Assembly (NCBI GenBank): GCA_000437595.1
Contig: FR899852.1
Location: 3,446-38,709, forward strand
DNA length: 35,264 nt
Source: Faecalibacterium sp. CAG:74
GTDB lineage: Bacteria; Bacillota; Clostridia; Christensenellales; Aristaeellaceae
Direction: 5' to 3'
Shown here: piece after piece, positions 1 to 7,567 of the stretch
Position numbering within the stretch: position 1 is the stretch's first letter
Layout: every line of letters starts with the position of its first letter
Position numbers and translations under genes: made by a program
The notes under the pieces: model-generated
Database searches by the model: none
What the model was told of the DNA's origin: nothing
Seen by the model: the letters and a program-made list of their open reading frames with translations, nothing else

Positions 1-58
1 GTATCTGACAAAAAATCCATTCGCCAGCCGACCACCTCATTTGTGCGGTGTTACCTTA
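1..58 (-). repeat. MITE-like element, copy 1 (cut by window edge)
   Basis: These bases are almost identical, in inverted orientation, to the outer part of the complete element at 2815-2980; I count about three mismatches in some 58 bases. The outer end at 56 has the same terminal inverted repeat (ACACCGCACAA core) and is followed by a TA dinucleotide at 57-58. The rest of the copy lies off the left edge. The copy overlaps the 3' end of the sigma-like gene and supplies its last codons and stop. Confidence 0.8.
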
Positions 59-1656
59 ATTTCCGGCTCGTATACCAGCGTCCACATCGCCGCATCCTCC
101 GGCGTTTCCGGCTTTTCCAGTGCGCCGTACGCATACGCGATTTGCTCCGTCATGTAGCCCGCCGCCAGTGCCGCCATGTGCAACGGCAAGTCCGCCAGCG
201 CCTGCAAATGCTTCGGGACACTCGCCTTGCAGAGCGTCCGCAGTTCATTGCAGACGCGCGTCCACGCGGGCTGAACCGCCTCCACAATCGGCAGAAAAAC
301 TTCCTGCCGCAGCCGCTGAACCTGCTCGCGCGTCAGGACGCAGAAATTCGGCTTGATGCTGCCGTCCGCCTTCCGCAGGAATCCGCGCGCCAGCAGCTCC
401 GCCAGCAGCTCCTGCTCATCCGCCGTCACGCACGACGGGTCGAAATCCGCCTGAATAAGCCGAATCAGCAGTGCGCACAGCTTCCCCATGTGTGGCTGGT
501 TCAGCTCGAACAAATCCTGCACCGGACTGTTCCCGAAGTGCTGCAAGCCGAACCAACGGAAGCCATCGTTGTACATCGGGCCATTGTAATCCCACGCCAG
601 ATAATGCCTGTTCTCCGGCTCGCGCGCGAAGCCCATCAGGTGATACGCCCCGCCATCCGTATGATACGGCCGCGGCGGCATTTCCGCCGGATTCGGCAGT
701 GCCGCCGTGCAGCGGTAGATGAGCCACCAAAGCAGGCGCGGCATGGGCACATCGCAGCCGATGAAGCCGATGGCGCGAATCTCCTGCTCGTGCGCCATCA
801 GCTGCCGGACAATCTCGCGTGACAATTCGTCCTTATGCGCATCGTACACTGCCAGCCGCGCTTCCTCCTGCGCACCACTGGTGATGATGAAGTTCGTCCG
901 CACACGCCCGCCGTCAGCCGTCAGCAGCTCGTCGCGCAGCAGCACGTTCACCGCATCCTCGATGTACGGGCGCGCCACGCCCAGCTCGTCGCAAAGCTCC
1001 TGCGCCGTCTGCCCCTGCGCATAGCAGCGGAGCAGAATGTTCTGATGCAGCAGATTGTCCAGCACCTCGCGGGTCAGGCGGTCGTCATACGCTTCGCCGT
1101 TGATGGCAACGTGCAGCTTTTTCGGACAGTACACAAATTCCGTCGATGTCATTTTCCCATCAGCCTCCCGAATTTTCTTTCGCGAATCACTCAGATGCCA
1201 GCGAACGGTGTTCTCCGAGACCCGCAAGCGCCGGGCAATGTCTGCTGTCGTTCGGTTCTCCAGATAGTACCATACAAGCGTTTCCCGCTGGATGCGGCTT
1301 AGGCGCATGATTTGCCGGCGGACGAATGCGGTCTGACGGCGCTGCTCATCCTGCCGTTCGGCAGATTCCTCCGGCGTTTCCCCGGCGGACAGCTTCTCCG
1401 ACAGCGGCTCGCAGCGGTAATACGTCCCCGGTCGCAGCGACTTGCACCAGACGAACCGCGCGATTCGCCAGAGCAGGTGCTCCGGTTCCGCGACGCAAGC
1501 ACCGCGTTCTTCCTGCGCCTGAACCGCCCGCAGCCATTCCATCAGCACGGACTGCGCGAGATCCTCCGCCTCCTGCGCCGTGCGAGTCTTTCCGCGCGCC
1601 CACCGCAGCACACGCGCCGCCCACTCCTCCTGCCAGTAGCGCTCCGTATCCAGCAT
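37..1656 (-). CDS. Sigma-70-family (ECF-like) protein with long C-terminal winged-helix-like region
   Basis: Predicted 539-aa RNA polymerase sigma-like regulator. Residues about 1-75 resemble sigma region 2 (AEDLAQSVLMEWLRAV). Residues about 115-165 form region 4 with a clear helix-turn-helix (TTADIARRLRVSENTVRWHL). A further 370 residues follow that ordinary ECF factors lack. They hold two similar winged-helix-like segments, each ending in a turn and a strand (DELLTADGGRVRTNFII and GFLRKADGSIKPNFCVL), around a Trp/Tyr-rich centre. I chose the ATG at 1656 because AAAGGAGG precedes it at good spacing; the upstream ATG at 1695 has no such site. The last codons and TGA lie inside the MITE copy at 1-58. 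The role of the C-terminal part is unknown; it could be a sensor or a built-in anti-sigma. No anti-sigma gene is adjacent. Confidence 0.75.
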   Translation of the reverse strand: MLDTERYWQEEWAARVLRWARGKTRTAQEAEDLAQSVLMEWLRAVQAQEERGACVAEPEHLLWRIARFVWCKSLRPGTYYRCEPLSEKLSAGETPEESAERQDEQRRQTAFVRRQIMRLSRIQRETLVWYYLENRTTADIARRLRVSENTVRWHLSDSRKKIREADGKMTSTEFVYCPKKLHVAINGEAYDDRLTREVLDNLLHQNILLRCYAQGQTAQELCDELGVARPYIEDAVNVLLRDELLTADGGRVRTNFIITSGAQEEARLAVYDAHKDELSREIVRQLMAHEQEIRAIGFIGCDVPMPRLLWWLIYRCTAALPNPAEMPPRPYHTDGGAYHLMGFAREPENRHYLAWDYNGPMYNDGFRWFGLQHFGNSPVQDLFELNQPHMGKLCALLIRLIQADFDPSCVTADEQELLAELLARGFLRKADGSIKPNFCVLTREQVQRLRQEVFLPIVEAVQPAWTRVCNELRTLCKASVPKHLQALADLPLHMAALAAGYMTEQIAYAYGALEKPETPEDAAMWTLVYEPEIKVTPHK

Positions 1657-1751
1657 GGTTCTCCTCCTTTCGCTTGGCAGCTGTGATTCTGCCATGATAG
1701 TACCGGCAGCGGGCGGAATGTTGGAAGACTACAAAAATTTTTCCTTTCAAA

Positions 1752-1790
1752 TATAAAAATTGCCGCCTGTTCGCGTGGAACAGACGGCGG
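1752..1790 (-). terminator. Rho-independent terminator after degV
   Basis: On the minus strand an 11-bp stem (GCCGTCTGTTC / GAACAGGCGGC, one mismatch) is followed directly by AATTTTTATAT. It begins a few bases after the DegV stop at 1796 and would stop degV transcription before the sigma-like gene. Confidence 0.8.
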
Positions 1791-1795
1791 ATAAA

Positions 1796-2671
1796 TCAAA
1801 TTTCGCGCTTTTTGCCGAGGAAGCAGAACGCAATCGTACCGGGGCCGGCGTGCGTGCCAATGACAGGGCCGACGGGGTAGATGCGGATATCCATCTCCGG
1901 CAGCTTCTCCACCAGCATTTGGCGCAGCTTCTGGGCATCGTCCATCGCGTCGGCGTGCAGGATGATGCCCATGGCTTCCTTCTGATCGGCGACGTTCTCC
2001 ACCGCCTTCTCAAGGATGTAGCTCATCGCCTTGCGGCGGCCACGCACTTTGCCCGCGGCGGCAAGCTTGCCTTCGAGCGTTTCGGTCAGGATGGGCTTCA
2101 AGTCCAGCAGCGTGCCGAGTGCCGCCGCCGTCGCGGAGATGCGTCCGCCGCGCTGGAGGTACTTCAGGTCATCCACTGTGAACCACGCCTGTGCGCGGAG
2201 CTTGTTGTCCTCCAGCCACTGGGCGACTTCCTCCATCGGTTTGCCCGCGCGGTACATCTCATGCGCCTTGAGGACGAGAATCGTCTGCGGCGCGGAGATG
2301 GACAGCGTGTCCACCACGATGAACTTGCGTTCCGGATACTGCTTCAGCAGTTCCTCGCGTGCGGCGTAAATCGCCTGAATGGTCGCGCTGAGCTGGCTGG
2401 AGAAGGCGACGAAGAGCAAGTCGCGCCCGGAAGAGAGAATCGGCTCGAAGTACTCCATGTAGACCGTCTCGTTGAGCGCGGAGGTCGTCGGCTGACTGCC
2501 CGCGCGCATCTTGTCGTAGAAGGACTTATGGTTCAGCGACTGGCCGAGGTCGTCGAAGTACTCTTTGCCATCCATGGAGTAAGGCATGTAGACGACAGGA
2601 ATGTCGTACTGCTGTTTGAGTTCCAGCGGCAGGTCGCTGTCGCTGTCTGTCATGAAAACGTAATTTTGCAT
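1796..2671 (-). CDS. DegV family fatty-acid-binding protein
   Basis: A 291-aa protein of the DegV family. Family members bind a fatty acid between two domains; those studied serve as the FakB subunit that presents fatty acids to the kinase FakA. The N-terminus (YVFMTDSDSDLPLEL) is the typical first strand with its acidic/Ser cluster. The motif ATTSA-type fatty-acid site appears as QPTTSALN, followed by FVAFSSQLSATIQAI, which matches the second conserved Ser-containing loop. Later segments (YLQRGGRIS, LLDLKPIL) are also typical. The ATG at 2671 is preceded by GGAGG; the upstream in-frame extension runs into the MITE and is not coding. No fakA-like kinase gene lies in the window. It is a single-gene unit with its own promoter and terminator. 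Confidence 0.93.
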   Translation of the reverse strand: MQNYVFMTDSDSDLPLELKQQYDIPVVYMPYSMDGKEYFDDLGQSLNHKSFYDKMRAGSQPTTSALNETVYMEYFEPILSSGRDLLFVAFSSQLSATIQAIYAAREELLKQYPERKFIVVDTLSISAPQTILVLKAHEMYRAGKPMEEVAQWLEDNKLRAQAWFTVDDLKYLQRGGRISATAAALGTLLDLKPILTETLEGKLAAAGKVRGRRKAMSYILEKAVENVADQKEAMGIILHADAMDDAQKLRQMLVEKLPEMDIRIYPVGPVIGTHAGPGTIAFCFLGKKREI

Positions 2672-2746
2672 GGCTGCCTCCTGAATGAATCGGGTATGAA
2701 TGTGGATGAATGAACGGTGAAGGCGAAAAATGAACTCACCATGAAC

Positions 2747-2775
2747 ATTGTACCCTACTTTACGCAAAAAAGCAA
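2747..2775 (-). promoter_or_regulatory. Sigma-A-type promoter of degV
   Basis: Minus strand: -35 TTGCTT (2770-2775), 17-bp spacer, -10 TACAAT (2747-2752), about 75 bases upstream of the degV ATG. Confidence 0.6.
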
Positions 2776-2814
2776 CCAATAAAGATGAGAAATTGATGAT
2801 AAAGCGAAGAGAAT

Positions 2815-2980
2815 TAGGGTAACACCGCACAAATGAGGTGGTCGGCTGGCGAATGGATTTTTCGTCAGATGCAAATGCAAATTTCGAAGGTTTACTGGCG
2901 GTAAATCGAGAAATTTGCATGATGCAGATGGCGGAAAAGACATCGCCAGACGCGCCGCCGAATTGTGCGGTGGTGCCTTA
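2815..2980. mobile_element. Full-length fold-back MITE-like element, copy 2
   Basis: A roughly 162-bp element whose two halves are imperfect inverted repeats along its whole length. The ends share ACACCGCACAA / ACCACCGCACAA cores. The centre is a strong hairpin (ATGCAAATTTC against GAAATTTGCAT, with an inner TTTAC/GTAAA). A TA dinucleotide flanks each end (2815-2816 and 2979-2980), as expected if a Tc1/mariner or IS630-type transposase moved it and duplicated TA. It has no coding capacity. It sits between the DegV promoter and the end of the ABC exporter operon. A second, inverted copy begins at the window's left edge. Confidence 0.75.
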
Positions 2981-3026
2981 GCAATGAGCGATGAAGAACG
3001 GAAAGCCGCCCCCAATTTCCCTGCTC

Positions 3027-3818
3027 TCACGACCCCGTCGAGCAGTACCGCTTGACCCCGACCTTCCGCCACACCAGCGCCATCAGCAGAAAGAACATCG
3101 CCCCTGCCAGCGGCGCAAGGTACGCCGTCCATGCAGGCCAATCCACCATCGGGTGATGCAGCAGCGCACTCACCGGAACGTGCATACACAGCCCAAACGG
3201 CGCGACATACATGAACAGCAGCCGAATCGGGCGCGGGTAAATATCCACCGGATACTCGCACGCCGTCCGCCCGCCGTAGGTCAGGATATTCACCGCCTCG
3301 ATGGACTGCACGGACAGAAAGCACAGCGTCGCTTCCACCAGAAACAGCCCAAGCAGCATCAGCACCGTCCCCGCGACGGAAATCAGCAGCAGCACCGTGC
3401 TCCCCAGCGTCCACGGAATGCCCAGCTGCGTGACCGAAAGCCACATCAACACAATCCCCAGCACCGCCGTGCTCAGCCGCCGCGGGTCAGTGCTGCTGCA
3501 CAGCACCTGAAGAAGCAGATTTCGCGGGCGAAGGAGGATTTGGTCGAACTCACCGCCCTGCACGACCCGCGAAAACGCTGTTAGCCCGCGCCCGACACAC
3601 TCCGTGATGGCGAACGTCATCTGCATCATGCCGAAGAAAAACATGATTTCGCTCCCCGACCACTGCCCAACCGACGTGAACCGCCCCAGCAGCACCAGCA
3701 CCGCCATCAATTCACTGCCGGACATCACCAGCTGCGCCAGCGTCTGCATCCAGAACGACGCGCGGTACTGCGTCGCGCACCGCCACTGCATCCGCAGGGC
3801 ATGAAACGCATACTTCAT
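3027..3818 (-). CDS. ABC-2-type exporter permease (DUF990-like), second subunit
   Basis: A 263-aa integral membrane protein with about six hydrophobic segments. It resembles the ABC-2 permeases once called DUF990, which occur as paired permeases beside one ATPase. Visible family features are the N-terminal segment with LRMQWRCATQYRASFW, a central GGEFDQILLRPRN loop after the second membrane span, and a late loop YPVDIYPRPIRLL. The loop FDQILLRPRN is matched by AYAVLRPVDQ in the partner gene, as expected for paralogous subunits. GGGAGG precedes the ATG. It lies 6 bases after the preceding permease, as the last gene of the exporter operon. The substrate is unknown. Confidence 0.85.
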   Translation of the reverse strand: MKYAFHALRMQWRCATQYRASFWMQTLAQLVMSGSELMAVLVLLGRFTSVGQWSGSEIMFFFGMMQMTFAITECVGRGLTAFSRVVQGGEFDQILLRPRNLLLQVLCSSTDPRRLSTAVLGIVLMWLSVTQLGIPWTLGSTVLLLISVAGTVLMLLGLFLVEATLCFLSVQSIEAVNILTYGGRTACEYPVDIYPRPIRLLFMYVAPFGLCMHVPVSALLHHPMVDWPAWTAYLAPLAGAMFFLLMALVWRKVGVKRYCSTGS

Positions 3819-3824
3819 CTTGCT

Positions 3825-4634
3825 TCACCCTCCCTGAATCGTGAGCCTGTTCAGCTGATACCGCCACATTCTGCGCCCAAGGGCGACCAGCAGCATCAGC
3901 CAAAGCAGCTGCACGCCGATGTTCAGTGCCCACTCCCCCGCCGCCTGCGCGTGCAGATACATGCGAATCGGCGCATCAAGCGACTGCGCGAACGGCTGAT
4001 AGCGGATGATCGCCTGCACGCTGTCCGGGAAGAGCGTCAGGGGGATGATGTTGCCCGCGAAAGCGTTGCTGATAAAGGTGATGATGGCGTTGATGCCGCG
4101 GTTGTCCATCGTCTGCATCAGGATAGCGCCTGAAATGCCCGCAATCGCGCACAGGTTCATCACGCCGATGAGCAGCGATACGAATGCCTGCATCAGCGCG
4201 AGCAGGCTTTCCGGCGGCTGCATCCGCCACGCGGTCGGCAGCAGGAATTGCAGCGCAATCATCGGCACAAGCCGCATCAGCGCATTCACATGCCGCTGCG
4301 CCATGTTCCGCACGAACGCGAAGCGATACTGATCGACCGGGCGAAGCACCGCATACGCCAGCCCACCCGTCATCACCTGCTGTATCAGCTCCGTGTCGTT
4401 CATCAGCAATACGCGGAAAAACATCTGCTGAAGCCACACATAGGTGATGGTTTCCGCCAGTTCCGCTTGATTTTCCCCCCGGAACAGCGCCGTATACAGG
4501 AACACATACAGCAGCCCGAAGAACGCCTGCGTCACCAGCCCACCCAGCGCCGCCGCGCGGTACTGCGTCTCCTGCATAGCTTTGAGCCGGTAGAGGGAGA
4601 AATACGGCTTCCACGATGCAATCCACGTCTTCAT
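3825..4634 (-). CDS. ABC-2-type exporter permease (DUF990-like), first subunit
   Basis: A 269-aa membrane protein with about six transmembrane segments, paralogous to the gene after it. Both start with a short amphipathic segment and an ALGGLVTQ/QTLAQLVMS first membrane helix, and both have an LRP loop (VLRPVDQYRF here). Such pairs form the heterodimeric channel of an exporter driven by the ATPase encoded just upstream. The ATG overlaps the ATPase stop by four bases (4631-4634), so the two are translationally coupled. The family includes drug and polysaccharide/lipid exporters; nothing here points to one substrate. Confidence 0.85.
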   Translation of the reverse strand: MKTWIASWKPYFSLYRLKAMQETQYRAAALGGLVTQAFFGLLYVFLYTALFRGENQAELAETITYVWLQQMFFRVLLMNDTELIQQVMTGGLAYAVLRPVDQYRFAFVRNMAQRHVNALMRLVPMIALQFLLPTAWRMQPPESLLALMQAFVSLLIGVMNLCAIAGISGAILMQTMDNRGINAIITFISNAFAGNIIPLTLFPDSVQAIIRYQPFAQSLDAPIRMYLHAQAAGEWALNIGVQLLWLMLLVALGRRMWRYQLNRLTIQGG

Positions 4635-5620
4635 AGCGCCATCTCCCGGTACATCCGTGCAATCAGCTCATCCACGTTCTGTTCCTCAATCGCCATTTCG
4701 TGCATTTTCCCTGCCGCCATCACCTGCCGCATGGTTTCGGACAAGTCGCCGTCTTTTTGCAGGGTGATTCGCCATGTATCGCCGTCTTTCACTGCGCCCT
4801 GCGGCAGCTTCGACGCATCCGCCGCGCCGTCGTAGGTGACGGTCAGCGTGTGCGCGGTGTCGTAGCGGTGCAGCAGGTTCGTCAGCGTGCCATCATAGAG
4901 CAGCTGGCCGTGTCCCAGCACCATCACCCGGCTGCACAGCGCGCGCATGTCCTCCATGTCGTGCGTCGTCAGCAAAATCGTCGTCCGGCGCGTCTCGTTC
5001 TCCACCCGCAGGAACTCCCGCAGCTTCAATTTGCTCACTGCGTCCAGCCCGATGGTCGGCTCATCGAGGAACAGCAGCTCCGGCTCATGCAGCAGCGACC
5101 CGCACAGCTCCGCGCGCATCCGCTGCCCCAGCGACAATTGCCGCAGCGGCGACTGCATGATGTCCCCCAAGTCCAGCGCCGTCGTCAATTCATCCAGCCG
5201 ATGCCGATAGCGCCCCTCGTCAATGCTGTAAATGTCGCGCAGGAGGTCGAACGAATCGCGAATCGGCACGTCCCACCAGAGCTGCATCCGCTGCCCGAAC
5301 ACCGCGCCGAGGCTGCGCACATGTGCCTTCCGCTCCGCCCACGGCGTGTGCCCATTCACCGTGCAGCTGCCGCTTGTCGGCGTCAGGATGCCCGTCATCA
5401 GCTTGACCAAGGTGCTCTTGCCCGCGCCATTCGGTCCAATCAGCCCGACGAGTTCCCCGCGCCCAATGCGGAAGGATACGTCCCTGAGCGCCTGCACCTC
5501 GCGTGTTTCCCGCCGCCACAGGCGCGTGATGCCGCCATGCTCCGGTTTCTCCCGCCGGATGTATGTCTTTGTCAGCCCGTCTGTCACGATGAAAGGCGGA
5601 TTTATCCCCTGCTGTTCCAT
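4631..5620 (-). CDS. ABC exporter ATP-binding protein
   Basis: A 329-aa cytoplasmic ATPase that powers the two permeases downstream. Walker A is GPNGAGKST (residues 62-70), the signature is LSLGQ (162-166), Walker B is ELLFLDEP (181-188), and a switch histidine follows in TTHDMED. An N-terminal stretch (residues 20-45) before the ABC core and a C-terminal domain after about 235 match the DrrA/NatA-like exporters that pair with DUF990 permeases. GGAGG sits just before the ATG at 5620. The gene is first in a three-gene leftward operon whose 5' leader carries an attenuator-like hairpin. Confidence 0.92.
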   Translation of the reverse strand: MEQQGINPPFIVTDGLTKTYIRREKPEHGGITRLWRRETREVQALRDVSFRIGRGELVGLIGPNGAGKSTLVKLMTGILTPTSGSCTVNGHTPWAERKAHVRSLGAVFGQRMQLWWDVPIRDSFDLLRDIYSIDEGRYRHRLDELTTALDLGDIMQSPLRQLSLGQRMRAELCGSLLHEPELLFLDEPTIGLDAVSKLKLREFLRVENETRRTTILLTTHDMEDMRALCSRVMVLGHGQLLYDGTLTNLLHRYDTAHTLTVTYDGAADASKLPQGAVKDGDTWRITLQKDGDLSETMRQVMAAGKMHEMAIEEQNVDELIARMYREMAL

Positions 5621-5667
5621 GCCTTGCCTCCTTTGGATGCGCGCACGTCAATTTTTTTGCCGACACC

Positions 5668-5722
5668 AAAAAGGCAGCGCCGTCCTGCCGCGTTTTTCGT
5701 CGCGGGAATCGGACAGCGCTGC
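5668..5722 (-). terminator. Attenuator-like hairpin in the leader of the ABC exporter operon
   Basis: Minus strand: a 12-bp outer stem (GCAGCGCTGTCC / GGACGGCGCTGC, one G-T pair) encloses an inner CCGCG/CGCGG hairpin and is followed by TTTTT. It lies between the promoter at 5769-5797 and the ATPase start at 5620, so it interrupts the leader rather than ending a gene. It could also terminate read-through from the methylase gene upstream. Confidence 0.6.
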
Positions 5723-5768
5723 TCGTAAATTTGGCAGATGTCGTGCTTTTTCGCACATCGGGAGTGTC

Positions 5769-5797
5769 ATTATATCATCGGGTAGTTGTTCTGTCAA
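5769..5797 (-). promoter_or_regulatory. Consensus promoter of the ABC exporter operon
   Basis: Minus strand: TTGACA (5792-5797), exactly 17 bp, TATAAT (5769-5774). It starts 19 bases after the stop codon of the methylase gene and gives a leader of about 140 nt before the ATPase ATG. Confidence 0.85.
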
Positions 5798-5815
5798 TAT
5801 CCAATCTGGGAAAAA

Positions 5816-6556
5816 TCACCGCATCAGCTCATACATCATAATGGCGGCGGCAATCGCGGCATTCAGGCTTTCCGCGCCGCCGCGCATGGGCAGGCGAACC
5901 CGGTGCGTCGCGGTCTGCTGCACTTGTTCGCTCACGCCGTTGCCCTCGTTGCCGATAATGAGGGCAAAGCGTTCCGCTACGCCCTGCCGCTCATAGAACG
6001 GCGTGCCGTCCAGCTGCGAGGACAGGATGCTGTACCCCTTTTCGCGCAGCTTCGTCAGTTCGCCGGGCAAATCGTCCGTCGTGCGCAGGTTCATGCGGAA
6101 GATGCTGCCCATCGTCGCGCGCAGTACCTTCGGGCTGAACACATCCGCGCACTGATTCGAGAGCAGCACGCCGTCCAGCCCCGCCGCATCCGCCGTGCGG
6201 ATAATCGTGCCGACGTTGCCGGGGTCCTGCACGCCGTCGAGGACGACGATGTGCTTCCCCAGCGCGCTTTGCTCCTTCATCCGCACGACGGCGGCGATGC
6301 CCTGCGGCGTTTTGGTGTCGCAGACCGCCGCCAGCACATGCTCCGGCAGCTCGTAAACCGGCATGGTCAGCCCGTCGGGGAAAGAGACTCCTTCCTGCAC
6401 CAGCACTGCTTCCACGTCAAAAGCGGATTTCAGCGCTTCTTCCACCATCTTGCGCCCCTCCACCAGAAAGCAGCCGCTTTCCCGGCGGCCCTTGCGGTCT
6501 TTGAGCGCCTTCCACGCGGCGACTTTCGGGTTTTTCAGGCTCGTAATGTGTTCCAT
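5816..6556 (-). CDS. TrmH/SpoU-family RNA 2'-O-ribose methyltransferase
   Basis: A 246-aa RNA methylase that would transfer a methyl group from S-adenosylmethionine to a ribose 2'-OH in rRNA or tRNA. The N-terminal 70 residues (ITSLKNPKVAAWKAL, FLVEGRKMVEEAL) are the substrate-binding domain of the RlmB/TsnR-like branch. The C-terminal SPOUT domain shows all three motifs: DPGNVGTIIRTADAAG, ALIIGNEGNGVS and LPMRGGAESLNAAIAAAI, whose knot binds the cofactor. The length is normal. AAGGGAG precedes the ATG. It follows yitT after 12 bases and ends the leftward operon. The target nucleotide cannot be read from the sequence; 23S rRNA is likely. Confidence 0.93.
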   Translation of the reverse strand: MEHITSLKNPKVAAWKALKDRKGRRESGCFLVEGRKMVEEALKSAFDVEAVLVQEGVSFPDGLTMPVYELPEHVLAAVCDTKTPQGIAAVVRMKEQSALGKHIVVLDGVQDPGNVGTIIRTADAAGLDGVLLSNQCADVFSPKVLRATMGSIFRMNLRTTDDLPGELTKLREKGYSILSSQLDGTPFYERQGVAERFALIIGNEGNGVSEQVQQTATHRVRLPMRGGAESLNAAIAAAIMMYELMR

Positions 6557-6568
6557 GATGCTTCTCCC

Positions 6569-7432
6569 TTAGTTCGTGCCGCGGAAGCCCTTGCCGATGA
6601 TTTCGCCCGTGTTCATAATCAGCACGAACGCGTGGGGGTCAACCATCTTGACGTACTTGCGCAGCATAATCGCCTCGTGGCGCTTCATCACCGTCATCAG
6701 CACCGTGCGGCCCTCATGCGTGTACGCGCCTTCGCCGTGCAGTTCGGTCGCGCCGCGCTTGAGCACGTTCGTAATATACTGCTCGATTTCGCGCGGTTTG
6801 GTCGTGATAATATGGAAGTATTTATGCGTGTTGATGTTTTCCAGCACCATGTCCACCAGCAGGCTCTTTATCACCAGACCGAGGATGCAGAACAACCCAG
6901 TTTCCATGCCGAACGCGACACACGCCATCAGGGTGATGATGAGGTCGCTGCACATCAGCGCGCGCCCAATGTTGAGGCTGGTGTACTTGCGCAGAATCAT
7001 GGCGACAATGTCCGTGCCGCCGGAGGACGCGTCGAGGTTGAAGAGAATCGCCGAGCCGACCGCGGGCAGGCTGACGGCGAAAATCAGCTCCATGAGGGGC
7101 TGGGAGGTCATCGGCGCGTTCATCGGAATGATGCGCTCCAGCCCCCACGTCAGTCCCGACATCAGCAGGCTGACATACGTCGTGCGTCCGCCGAAGCCCT
7201 TGCCGAGCACAATGTAGCCGACGATGAGCAGCAGGACGTTGATCATCATGACGAAATCGCCATTGGTGAAATTTGGAATATAATGGCTCAAAATGACCGC
7301 CATACCGCTGACGCCGCCGGTGGAAAAATGGTTCGGGAACTTGAAGAAGTAGATGCCCAGCGTCATAATCACCGTGCCGAGCGTCAGCAATGCGTATTCC
7401 TTCACATTTTCCCGTACTTTTGCCTTCTGCAT
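6569..7432 (-). CDS. YitT family membrane protein (DUF161 + DUF2179)
   Basis: A 287-aa inner-membrane protein. Five to six hydrophobic segments fill residues about 15-190 (LLTLGTVIMTLGIYFF, FSTGGVSGMAVIL, DASSGGTDIVAMIL). A soluble C-terminal domain of about 80 residues follows (HIITTKPREIEQYI, GEGAYTHEGRTVLMTVM), which is DUF2179. The YitT family is widespread in Bacillota and its role is not firmly known. I chose the ATG at 7432 because AGGAAG lies nine bases upstream; the TTG at 7441 abuts that site. The whole gap to hflX is filled by an intergenic repeat, so the ribosome site is right at the repeat edge. Confidence 0.93.
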   Translation of the reverse strand: MQKAKVRENVKEYALLTLGTVIMTLGIYFFKFPNHFSTGGVSGMAVILSHYIPNFTNGDFVMMINVLLLIVGYIVLGKGFGGRTTYVSLLMSGLTWGLERIIPMNAPMTSQPLMELIFAVSLPAVGSAILFNLDASSGGTDIVAMILRKYTSLNIGRALMCSDLIITLMACVAFGMETGLFCILGLVIKSLLVDMVLENINTHKYFHIITTKPREIEQYITNVLKRGATELHGEGAYTHEGRTVLMTVMKRHEAIMLRKYVKMVDPHAFVLIMNTGEIIGKGFRGTN

Positions 7433-7450
7433 GAATTGCAACTTCCTTTC

Positions 7451-7556
7451 CCAGAGGCGCTGCCTCTGGATTCCGCCAAAGGGTCTTCAACCCTCTGGAC
7501 TCCCTTTTTCGCGATTGAGTTGGTGACGCTTGCATACTATGCCCGCGTGTTTATTT
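7451..7556 (+). repeat. Intergenic hairpin repeat family R, copy A
   Basis: About 106 bp carrying a CCAGAGGC/GCCTCTGG palindrome, an AAGGGTCTTC.ACCCT hairpin, GACTCCC, a CGCGATT-AGTTGGTGACxCT stretch and a CCCGCGTGTTTAT tail. Related copies lie at 18317, 29846, 31459 and 35215. It fills the gap between hflX and yitT. Confidence 0.85.
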
Positions 7557-7567
7557 GGGGAACGGAC

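Noticed and set aside
2672..2920. An 83-residue N-terminal extension of DegV
   Set aside because: It is read through the MITE and the promoter; the ATG at 2671 has a GGAGG site and matches the family start.
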